DNA from: Zobellia barbeyronii
GTDB lineage: Bacteria; Bacteroidota; Bacteroidia; Flavobacteriales; Flavobacteriaceae
Reading direction: 5' to 3'
NCBI RefSeq assembly: GCF_018603515.1
Contig: NZ_JACATN010000006.1
Coordinates: forward strand, 124,001-188,000
Length of the DNA: 64,000 nucleotides
The notes beneath the pieces were generated by a model, which was not told where the DNA came from, searched no databases, and was given only the letters and a program-made list of their open reading frames with translations. Positions 1 to 7,154 of the stretch are shown piece by piece; positions within the stretch are counted from its first letter, which is position 1; each line of letters starts with the position of its first letter. A program made the position numbers and the translations under genes.

Positions 1-254
1 CTCGCGGTGTTTTAACCAATAGATATACGCTTTGCGTTGACCAAAAAAAACAAGGCAACGATAAAACTAAAGGTTTACAAGAGGTCTATATCTACGATAA
101 CCAAGAAGACCCGTATCAGCTTAAAAAACTTAGTTTAGAAGAACGACCAGAAGTGGCCGTAAACCTTTTAAGCATACTCGGAAAGGAGCTTAAAAGGACT
201 AATGACCCTTGGTACCAACAAAAAAAGTTCAAAGATGTTATCCGGTACGAATAG
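1..254 (+). CDS. Sulfatase, C-terminal fragment (partial)
   Basis: An open frame enters from the left edge (codons in phase from base 3) and stops at TAG 252-254, giving 83 residues. The segment YIYDNQEDPYQLKKL followed by a short charged helix and an NDPWYQQ ending is typical of the C-terminal subdomain of family S1 (formylglycine) sulfatases of marine Bacteroidota, where a 'D.ekDPyqlkNl' strand closes the fold. The catalytic part lies outside the window, so class and substrate cannot be judged. It converges on a DUF5060-type glycoside hydrolase-like gene, which fits a polysaccharide utilization locus for a sulfated algal glycan. The family call is fairly safe; no metal or formylglycine residues are visible. 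Confidence 0.72.
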   Translation, partial: RGVLTNRYTLCVDQKKQGNDKTKGLQEVYIYDNQEDPYQLKKLSLEERPEVAVNLLSILGKELKRTNDPWYQQKKFKDVIRYE

Positions 255-376
255 TATACCGTTTCATCTTTGAACTTTATTATACTTAAAACTCAATTTA
301 TTCTCCAACAAACCTTTAACGAATAAGCTAAAGTTTAGGTCTATCCTAGAAATAGCTCCCTACTCGTTGGGCTCTA

Positions 377-420
377 TACAAGAACGTGATAGTATAAGTA
401 TTCCTATCACGTTCGTTGTA
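377..420. terminator. Hairpin between convergent genes
   Basis: GAACGTGATAG (382-392) pairs perfectly with CTATCACGTTC (404-414), and TACAA/TTGTA extend the stem outside a one-base bulge. It lies between the convergent sulfatase and DUF5060 genes, so it could end transcription from either side. There is no long T run, so termination is inferred from position and stem strength. Confidence 0.5.
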
Positions 421-422
421 AA

Positions 423-448
423 GAGGAATGCAGTCCTCTGCATTCTTC
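423..448. terminator. Second hairpin in the convergent gap
   Basis: GAATGCAG (426-433) pairs with CTGCATTC (438-445) around a TCCT loop, and three outer bases extend it with one G-T wobble. It lies immediately downstream of the stop codon of the leftward gene ending at 458 and is the better candidate terminator for that gene. Confidence 0.4.
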
Positions 449-457
449 GTTTAATGG

Positions 458-3412
458 TTATTTTGCTCTTCTAATTAAAATAGCCCAGTCTTGTTGCTTT
501 TTATCTGGAGATTTCCCTAAATCCACAACTGCCCCACCAGATACTTTTTTGACTTTAGATTTTCTTAGGTCTCCTCCTTTTTTGGGATTGAACCATAATA
601 CTTCAAAATCTCCAGTAGCATTAGATAAATCTAATTTAGATGTTGGAACTGAATTAAGATATACTACATATACTTCGTTTTCTTTTGCCAAACAGTACAC
701 GGTATTTTTATTCTCCTTATTACCAACAAGGTCATTTCTGTTTTCAGTTTCCCAAAACGGAATATCGTTGTTTTTTAAGAAGTCCATTGCATGTACGGCT
801 TGGTCCCAAAACAGGTCTCTTGAACGGTAATCTTCGCAAGAAAGGTCTGAATGAGGATGTGCATATCCAAAATACCATTCATTACCCCATCCGCCTGCCA
901 TGAAAGTACCCCATAAGGCATTTCTACGCGCACTATCGTGATCAGGATTTTCTTCATCGGTAATTAACGAATGCTGAGCATCACCCGGCTCATCTACTGC
1001 AACGGCCCATTGAAAACCAGCTTCTTTAGATGCATTTAACCAACGCAATACTTGTCCATGCACGCGACTAAAATCTTCTTTGTTTGTCTGAACAGATGGT
1101 CCTGTAAGTCCACTTTCAGGTCCTAATAAATCCTCAAACTCAACACCATTATGGATAACCAAATGATGGTGATACGGGTCGTTCTTTTTAAAGTATGTTG
1201 TCATTGCCAAACGCTGCTCCTCTTCTTGTGGAGGTGTTGTTGGGTTAGTTACCCATTCCCCATTTTCTTCGCAAAGATTCCAGTTCAAGGCTAAATGGTG
1301 ACCAAAACGCGCCATTAGTTCACGGTAGTATAATTTGGTATATGCACCTACCCCACCATTATCTAAAAGCCCTTGATTTTCTACTTCAAACATTTTAAAG
1401 TGAAGGAAAAGACCGAGTTCCTGAGCATGTTCGAATATAATTTCCCACTGGTCCATTTTTGAAACATCTATTCTATCATAAGTATCATAGTCCGTATACG
1501 GAAATACGTTCTGATCATCACCTGCGATATTATTGGTCAAGAATGAAACTGAGTTCAGCCCTTTTGAAGCTAAATAATTTAAAGCACCAATAATGGCTTT
1601 ACCCTTACCGTTTTTCCAAGTAGGGTCATTTTTCTTGTAATCTTGTAAATGTGCAGACCAGGTTTTAACCATTTCATCTTTATGCCCATCGTCCTTAAAA
1701 GTACCGTCTAAATCTACGTACGAAAGAAAATTTTCTGGCGCATCAGGACCTTGCTTTAAGAAATACTCGCCTGTTTCGGCAAATTTCAAATAACGTTCGC
1801 CTACATACTGTAGCCGACCTTTAGCTCTAAAATCGTTTCCGGTCTTATCTGTTTTTTCAATATTGAAAGTACCACGGGCACCATCCATATAAGAACCGCT
1901 TAAACCCGTATCAGGTTTTGTGCTTACTGCCGAATAATTTCCCTTTCTAAAATCAACATCATAAGTCCACTCTCCTATTTCATCTGGAGCAAAATGCACA
2001 CGCCACTTATTTCCTTGCTCTGAAGATGACTGTCCGGCATCACCATCTGCTGCATAATAACCAGGCACTACAAATGATTTACCACTTTGTTTATGCGAAA
2101 ATGTCACATTAAAGCGATAGTTCATAAACGGATTGTAATCTGCTTCTTCAGAAGTATTTGGACCATCAAAAGTTAGCGTTACTTTATGCCATTTTTTTAG
2201 TTCACCCGTAATTTGCATATTAGTCAGATCCGCCATTTTTTGCTGTAGCTCTTCTAATAATTTTTTACCCGTTCCTGCTTCAACAACTACCAAACCACTC
2301 CATCGGGCGCGGCTAAACTCTTTACCGTCCCTGCTCTTTGGAACTGCCTTTACACCTATTTCATCATTTGCATTCAGCTTAATATTAGTGTATACTTTTA
2401 CATACTCTAAGCCTTCTTCAAACATGTTACTGCTTAATGGAGTTCTAAAATCCTTAAAGGTTTCAGCATTCTTTTTTAACGTGTATATAGAACGACCGTC
2501 GTTTTCACCAACAGTAAATAACACCACGTCATATTCACCTTCTGCCCCATCAAAAGAAAGGGAAGCTTCTGCCTCCTCATGCTCCTCTGGGTTTATAGCC
2601 AACCATTTTTTATCATTATAAAAAGCATTCTTCGTGTTCTTAAATGTTTGTGCTGGGTAAATTTTAGCGCTTGGTCTTACTTCTTTAACCATAGCTAATA
2701 AATCTTGGTTACCATCGGTAGCAGATTCATTTGTATGCTCAGGATGATAATTAGTATCCCTAGTAAATATAAATTGGTCCATTTCAAAACCATCCTCACG
2801 CATACTAAATTGAATATCATGCTCACCAGCTTTATCAATATCTATGTAAATAAACCCTGGAATACCACAATGTCTTTCTTCGGTACGTTGGCTATTTCCC
2901 CACGTCCAAGAATCCTTACCGTCGCACCATTGCATACGCTGCCCACTTTCAGGCCAAGTACCATCCACACCTACATGAACACCATTGTCTTCTGTGCCTG
3001 TACTGTATGCACGAACCCAAACATAATATCTTCCGGCCTCAGAGAAATTAACTTTATAATGTAAAATCCCTATTTTTCCTGCTTCATTGGAAAAATTTTC
3101 TCCAGCAATCAATTTATCGTCATGATTCGTACGTGTATCTGGTAAAATCTCAATATATCTTTCACCATTAGCTGCCTTAAAATGTAAATTTTGGTCAGTG
3201 CTCTTCAACTTTGCCCCATATGCCGCGTCTATAACATACCACTTGCGTTTATCCGAATTAGTTTGCTTATAAAAATCTTCGGCTTCCACAACAACTTGAC
3301 CGTTAGCCACATTCTTTACCTTAGGCTGATTTGCCTGTGCTTGAAAAAAACTTAACGACAGAGCGAGTAAGAAGTGATTTTTAAAAATAGACTTCCATTT
3401 TTGATGTTTCAT
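458..3412 (-). CDS. Secreted DUF5060-type glycoside hydrolase-like protein
   Basis: A 984-residue exported protein with an N-terminal signal peptide ending near AQA-N (about residue 28). Residues about 38-215 form a CBM6/35-like beta-sandwich (VVVEAEDF start, REDGFEMDQFIFTRD end). Residues about 400-500 match the DUF5060 domain (KWHKVTLTFDGP, NPFMNYRFNVTF, GEWTYDV). Residues about 520-890 look like a TIM-barrel hydrolase with a GLNSVSFL strand, LFLHFKMFEVEN, and acid-rich NWNLCEENGEW and WAVAVDEPGD stretches that are candidate catalytic segments. The C-terminus resembles the 'putative collagen-binding' beta domain seen in DUF4038/DUF5060 proteins. A sulfatase converges on it. A role in degrading a sulfated algal polysaccharide is inferred; substrate and catalytic acids are not established. 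Confidence 0.72.
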   Translation of the reverse strand: MKHQKWKSIFKNHFLLALSLSFFQAQANQPKVKNVANGQVVVEAEDFYKQTNSDKRKWYVIDAAYGAKLKSTDQNLHFKAANGERYIEILPDTRTNHDDKLIAGENFSNEAGKIGILHYKVNFSEAGRYYVWVRAYSTGTEDNGVHVGVDGTWPESGQRMQWCDGKDSWTWGNSQRTEERHCGIPGFIYIDIDKAGEHDIQFSMREDGFEMDQFIFTRDTNYHPEHTNESATDGNQDLLAMVKEVRPSAKIYPAQTFKNTKNAFYNDKKWLAINPEEHEEAEASLSFDGAEGEYDVVLFTVGENDGRSIYTLKKNAETFKDFRTPLSSNMFEEGLEYVKVYTNIKLNANDEIGVKAVPKSRDGKEFSRARWSGLVVVEAGTGKKLLEELQQKMADLTNMQITGELKKWHKVTLTFDGPNTSEEADYNPFMNYRFNVTFSHKQSGKSFVVPGYYAADGDAGQSSSEQGNKWRVHFAPDEIGEWTYDVDFRKGNYSAVSTKPDTGLSGSYMDGARGTFNIEKTDKTGNDFRAKGRLQYVGERYLKFAETGEYFLKQGPDAPENFLSYVDLDGTFKDDGHKDEMVKTWSAHLQDYKKNDPTWKNGKGKAIIGALNYLASKGLNSVSFLTNNIAGDDQNVFPYTDYDTYDRIDVSKMDQWEIIFEHAQELGLFLHFKMFEVENQGLLDNGGVGAYTKLYYRELMARFGHHLALNWNLCEENGEWVTNPTTPPQEEEQRLAMTTYFKKNDPYHHHLVIHNGVEFEDLLGPESGLTGPSVQTNKEDFSRVHGQVLRWLNASKEAGFQWAVAVDEPGDAQHSLITDEENPDHDSARRNALWGTFMAGGWGNEWYFGYAHPHSDLSCEDYRSRDLFWDQAVHAMDFLKNNDIPFWETENRNDLVGNKENKNTVYCLAKENEVYVVYLNSVPTSKLDLSNATGDFEVLWFNPKKGGDLRKSKVKKVSGGAVVDLGKSPDKKQQDWAILIRRAK

Positions 3413-3590
3413 AGGTGTTCTTTTTCCTGTTTATTGATGTTGTATTACTAATAACCTTCTTAAGGTAAATCTTGCTTTTTTTTGGTGATAAACTGTATCT
3501 TTATATCATATAACTGAAGCTAAACAAATTAGACAATTTCCTTTCTTAAAATAAGAGCGACTACTTAATTTTTAAAAAGAAATACATATT

Positions 3591-3605
3591 GCGCAAAATT
3601 TGCGC
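3591..3605. promoter_or_regulatory. Operator-like palindrome 1
   Basis: GCGCAAAATTTGCGC is a perfect 7-1-7 inverted repeat in an otherwise AT-rich region. It lies about 180 bases upstream of the leftward DUF5060 gene and 200 bases upstream of apbE. Its half-site GCGCAAA recurs 100 bases away. Binding by a dimeric regulator is inferred; the regulator is unknown. Confidence 0.45.
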
Positions 3606-3693
3606 TTAATTCGTAAAAATTCATTTATTAGTGGCAATAATACACTAAAACATACAATAATAAGGAATAAATCATCAATACAACACTTTTATA

Positions 3694-3711
3694 TTGCGCA
3701 AATTTGTGCAA
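3694..3711. promoter_or_regulatory. Operator-like palindrome 2
   Basis: TTGCGCAAATTTGTGCAA is an 18-base palindrome with one mismatched pair. It shares the core GCGCAAA-TTTG-GC with the palindrome at 3591-3605 and lies about 95 bases upstream of the apbE start. Two related dyads in one divergent spacer suggest a shared regulator. Confidence 0.45.
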
Positions 3712-3805
3712 AAATATATTGTTTCTGCAACTAATCGTGATTTTGGCAGTGAGATGAATTAGCTTATTTCGTAAGCTATTTCATAAGTCTCGTACTAAGG
3801 ATGCA

Positions 3806-4846
3806 ATGTTTCTTTACAATTTGCTCTTTTTAATTTTTAAAGCTATTATTTATAAACTACAGATTTTGAAAAAGCATCTATCTATAGTACTTATTTTCTT
3901 TGCGATAACCGCAGGTGCACAAAGCACCTTCTCCAGGACTTTAAAACTAATGGGGAGCCGGTTTGATGTTACCGTAGTAGCAAAAGACTCCACTGAAGGA
4001 AATGAAAATATAGATTTAGCTATTGCCGAAATTTCTAGAATAGAAAATTTAATTTCTTCCTGGAATCCAGCATCACAAACCTCTGCAATTAATATAAATG
4101 CCGGTCAAAACCCGGTTAAGGTTTCTCCTGAGCTTTACAGCTTAATAGAGAGAGCCATAGGTCTCTCCAAACTTACAGATGGTGCTTTTGATATTAGTTA
4201 CGCCTCAATGGACAAGATATGGGTATTTGACGGTAGCATGACCCAAATGCCAAGCGACACCGCCATACAATCTTCTGTTGCCAAGGTTGGTTTTCAAAAT
4301 ATAATCTTAAACCCAAAAAACAGTTCCGTTTTTCTAAAGAAAAAAGGAATGAAAATAGGTTTTGGAGGTATAGGAAAAGGATATGCCGCAGATAAGGCCA
4401 AAGTCCTTTTAATGGAAAAAGGAGTGACAGCAGCGATTATAAACGCTTCTGGAGACATGAATACCTGGGGCAAGCAACCTAATGGAGAACCATGGAAAGT
4501 TGCCATTACCAACCCCATGGACAAAAACAAGGTTTTTGCTTTGTTACCTATTCTGCAAGGAGCTGTCGTAACTTCTGGTGATTACGAAAAATTCGTGAAC
4601 TTAAATGGCAAACGATACGCTCACATTATAGACCCAAGAACAGGATTGCCATCAACAGGAATTGTTAGTGTTACTGTTTTTGCCCCAAAAGCAGAATTGG
4701 CAGATGCTTTAACCACTTCCGTTTTTGTTATGGGCAAAGAGGTTGGTTTAAATAGAGTTAACCAAATGCCACATATTGAATGTATCATTATTGATGACAA
4801 AGGAAACATATTCACATCCAAGAATATAGAAATAGAAAAACTATGA
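3806..4846 (+). CDS. apbE: FAD:protein FMN transferase (ApbE)
   Basis: A 346-residue ApbE-family protein that moves FMN from FAD to Ser/Thr of exported redox proteins using Mg2+. Family landmarks are the N-terminal LMGSRFDVTV strand, ISSWNPASQTSAIN, the conserved GGIGKGYAADKAK motif near residue 190, INASGDMNTWG, and HIIDPRTGLPSTG near residue 275. The start is uncertain: the ATG at 3806 gives a 37-residue leader with two hydrophobic stretches, while TTG at 3866 gives a cleaner signal peptide (KKHLSIVLIFFAITAGAQS). It overlaps the DUF4266 gene by four bases (ATGA), so the two are translationally coupled. With the DUF3570 gene it forms a three-gene operon common in Bacteroidota; a thioredoxin-like partner I would expect upstream is absent. 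Likely periplasmic. Confidence 0.92.
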   Translation: MFLYNLLFLIFKAIIYKLQILKKHLSIVLIFFAITAGAQSTFSRTLKLMGSRFDVTVVAKDSTEGNENIDLAIAEISRIENLISSWNPASQTSAININAGQNPVKVSPELYSLIERAIGLSKLTDGAFDISYASMDKIWVFDGSMTQMPSDTAIQSSVAKVGFQNIILNPKNSSVFLKKKGMKIGFGGIGKGYAADKAKVLLMEKGVTAAIINASGDMNTWGKQPNGEPWKVAITNPMDKNKVFALLPILQGAVVTSGDYEKFVNLNGKRYAHIIDPRTGLPSTGIVSVTVFAPKAELADALTTSVFVMGKEVGLNRVNQMPHIECIIIDDKGNIFTSKNIEIEKL

Positions 4847-5055
4847 TTAAAAAGTTTTTAGTGTTAATAGGATTGACCTGCGCCATGAATAGCTGCGTTG
4901 TGGTCAAAGAGTATGACAAGGTAAACCTCAGTGACCCTGATATGGCTTTGTCCGACAAGAAGTGTGACCGTAATGTTACCATCGCTCATTCTTATCGAGA
5001 GGCAGCAGTTGGTGCCAATGGAGGAAAAACAGGAGGCGGCTGCGGCTGCAATTAA
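4843..5055 (+). CDS. DUF4266 domain lipoprotein
   Basis: A 70-residue protein with a short hydrophobic leader and a lipobox-like ending at Cys18 (CAMNSC), so probably a small lipoprotein. The body contains KVNLSDPDMALSDKKCD and a HSYREAAVGANGGKTGGGCGCN tail, which match the DUF4266 family. The Gly/Cys-rich C-terminus and central Cys leave four cysteines in the mature protein, which could bind metal or form disulfides. It overlaps apbE by ATGA and precedes a DUF3570 gene. Function is unknown. The co-occurrence with ApbE suggests a flavin-based extracytoplasmic redox process, but I see no S/T-G-A-S/T flavinylation motif in this protein. Confidence 0.8.
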   Translation: MIKKFLVLIGLTCAMNSCVVVKEYDKVNLSDPDMALSDKKCDRNVTIAHSYREAAVGANGGKTGGGCGCN

Positions 5056-5081
5056 GTTAAGTGATAATACATAGAGGAATT

Positions 5082-6383
5082 ATGATTTCAATAAAAAATA
5101 CACTTCTCATTATCTTAATACTAGGCGTGCAGCAAGCTTGGTCACAGGATGAAGAGCAGACCTACAAAAAACGTGTTCTTGAAACTACAGAAGTAGATTT
5201 CTTAACAAGTTATTACTCACAGGATGGTGATAATGCAGCTGTTACAGGCGGAAAAGGTACGGAAGAATTGACGGATGTTACGGGAACTATTATCGTTTCT
5301 ATTCCGCTGAACGATGATGATGTACTTACAATAGATGCAGGCGTTTCTGCTTATACCTCTGCGTCTTCAAGTAATGTAGACCCTTTTGACAAAGGCGAAG
5401 CGGACCCATTTGTTGCAAGCTCCGGTGCATCACAATCGGATACGTGGGTGAATTTAACGGGAACCTACAGTCATAGTTCCGATGATAGGAATGACCTATG
5501 GTCAGCGAAGTTCTCCGTGTCTTCAGAATATGATTATTTTTCTCTCGGTTTTGGAGGTAGCTACACAAAACTCTTCAATGAAAAAAATACAGAAATCAGC
5601 GTTAACGGTAATGTTTATTTAGACAATTGGACCACTATATATCCTTTTGAACTTCGACCATTTGGAGAAGGTGGAGTCGGTTTCTTTAGGCCTGATGAAA
5701 TTACTGGAAACACAAACTACAACCCTAGCTTTTCTGAACTAGATAAAACAAACCGAAACTCTTATTCCCTAGGGCTAGGACTCTCTCAAATATTACATAA
5801 AAATGTTCAAGGTTTAATTTCTTTTGATGTTATAAACCAACAGGGACTGCTTTCAACACCGTTTCAACGCGTTTACTTCTCTGATGTTGCCGATTCTTTT
5901 ATAGATAATTTTCAGTTAGCAGATGACATAGAACAACTACCTGACGGAAGATTGAAATTTGCTGTTGGAGGCCGCTTAAACTGGTATCTTAATGAAATTG
6001 TGTCGCTTAGAACGTATTACCGTTATTATTTTGATGATTGGGGCATTAATTCCCACACAGCAAGCCTTGAGGCCTCTGTAAAACTGAGCGACAAGTTTAC
6101 CTTGTATCCATCTTACCGATTTTACAACCAATCTGCTGCCGATTATTTCGCTCCTTATGAATCGCATTTATCAACGGAAGAATTTTATACCTCAGATTAT
6201 GATTTATCTGAATATTCAGCCAATCAGTATGGACTGGGGGTTTCTTATACCGATATTTTTACGAAGATGCATATCTCTAAATTTGGATTGAAGAGTATAG
6301 ATTTAAAGTTCTATCAGTATGATCGTGACACTAGTTTTAGCTCGTCAATCATAACGGCAGGCGTGAAATTTGTTATGGATTAA
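5082..6383 (+). CDS. DUF3570 family outer-membrane beta-barrel protein
   Basis: A 433-residue protein. The ATG at 5082 is chosen over GTG 5061 because it is preceded by AGAGGAA (5073-5079) and gives a clean signal peptide (IKNTLLIILILGVQQAWSQ). The mature part starts with EQTYKKRVLETTEVDFLTSYYSQDGDNAAVTGGKGTEELTD, typical of DUF3570. It continues as alternating aromatic/hydrophobic strands and ends in KFVMD with a terminal beta strand, consistent with an outer-membrane barrel. Residues 114-117 (bases 5421-5432) read SGAS, followed by QSD, which fits the S/T-G-A-S/T pattern modified by ApbE enzymes; apbE is two genes upstream. Function unknown. The link to flavinylation is inference from motif and operon. 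Confidence 0.83.
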   Translation: MISIKNTLLIILILGVQQAWSQDEEQTYKKRVLETTEVDFLTSYYSQDGDNAAVTGGKGTEELTDVTGTIIVSIPLNDDDVLTIDAGVSAYTSASSSNVDPFDKGEADPFVASSGASQSDTWVNLTGTYSHSSDDRNDLWSAKFSVSSEYDYFSLGFGGSYTKLFNEKNTEISVNGNVYLDNWTTIYPFELRPFGEGGVGFFRPDEITGNTNYNPSFSELDKTNRNSYSLGLGLSQILHKNVQGLISFDVINQQGLLSTPFQRVYFSDVADSFIDNFQLADDIEQLPDGRLKFAVGGRLNWYLNEIVSLRTYYRYYFDDWGINSHTASLEASVKLSDKFTLYPSYRFYNQSAADYFAPYESHLSTEEFYTSDYDLSEYSANQYGLGVSYTDIFTKMHISKFGLKSIDLKFYQYDRDTSFSSSIITAGVKFVMD

Positions 6384-6445
6384 AACAACCCTAAACAATA
6401 ATTAATTTACTGTTTTTAAGTAGTTACAAAACCAAGAGATAAGTA

Positions 6446-7144
6446 TCAATCTAAATCTGCCAAACCAAAGTGAGATACTTTCTGTATGGTTGACGATATT
6501 GATAAAGCTGAGCAATATCCCTCTTGAGGAACAAAGGAGAATAATTTCCAGTCATTCTTTTCATTGGGATTCCATTGCGTTCTTAAAAGTTCAGGGCTAT
6601 TATCATTGATAGAAACTGAAAAAGAGGTCAAATCAAAGGATAGCCCAACTCCTTTTGCCTTTATGAAAGCCTCTTTTCGCGTCCAACAATTAAAAAAGGC
6701 TTTTGCTCTTTTCTCTTCAGGAAAAGCTAATAAAGAAGAAACCTCATCTTTGGAGAAAAAGCCTTCGGCTATTTTAGCTATATCAAAATTGGTTTTTATA
6801 CGCTCAACGTCTACTCCCACTTCACCTTTAGCTACAAAGGACAAAACAATAAGTTCACCGGAATGAGAAACATTAAACCGGACTAAAGTCTGCAAGTCGT
6901 AGCTTGGTTTTCCGAATTGATTATACGTAAAGAACACCTGGTCAGCATGGATATTTAGATAGCGCTCAGATAAAATTCTGAGCAAGCCTCTTGCTAAAAC
7001 ATAAGTTTTTCTGTCCTTTTCAAACTTAAACCTGTTTACTCTTTCGAGTTCATCTTGGGATAGTAGTTGTAAATACCGGTCAAGTTCATCAAAATCGTTT
7101 GAATTGAAATACCATATGTGCGCTTCACTCCCAGGTAGTTTCAT
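6446..7144 (-). CDS. 4'-phosphopantetheinyl transferase (Sfp/EntD type)
   Basis: A 232-residue Sfp-type enzyme that converts apo carrier proteins to the holo form with CoA. The family motifs are in order: RFNVSHSGELIVLSF, GVDVERIKTNFD with the metal-binding DxE, FFSKDEVSSLL, and FNCWTRKEAFIKAKGVGL containing W-x-x-K-E-A-x-x-K. Length is normal for Sfp. It starts 10 bases downstream of the C-A-T-TE NRPS stop and is the last gene of the leftward arm hupE-NRPS-PPTase. It most likely primes the three carrier domains encoded in this locus (Ser1028 of the terminal NRPS, the free carrier protein, and Ser1334 of the C-A-T NRPS). Its presence supports an autonomous, functional peptide pathway. Confidence 0.93.
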   Translation of the reverse strand: MKLPGSEAHIWYFNSNDFDELDRYLQLLSQDELERVNRFKFEKDRKTYVLARGLLRILSERYLNIHADQVFFTYNQFGKPSYDLQTLVRFNVSHSGELIVLSFVAKGEVGVDVERIKTNFDIAKIAEGFFSKDEVSSLLAFPEEKRAKAFFNCWTRKEAFIKAKGVGLSFDLTSFSVSINDNSPELLRTQWNPNEKNDWKLFSFVPQEGYCSALSISSTIQKVSHFGLADLD

Positions 7145-7154
7145 AGTTTCAAAT

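Larger units (their letters stand above)
3413..3805. other. Divergent intergenic region with two palindromes
   Basis: This 393-base gap separates the leftward DUF5060 gene from the rightward apbE operon. It is very AT-rich and holds two related GC-containing palindromes (3591-3605 and 3694-3711, listed separately). I saw no convincing TAnnTTTG promoter element on either strand and no coding sequence. Confidence 0.5.
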
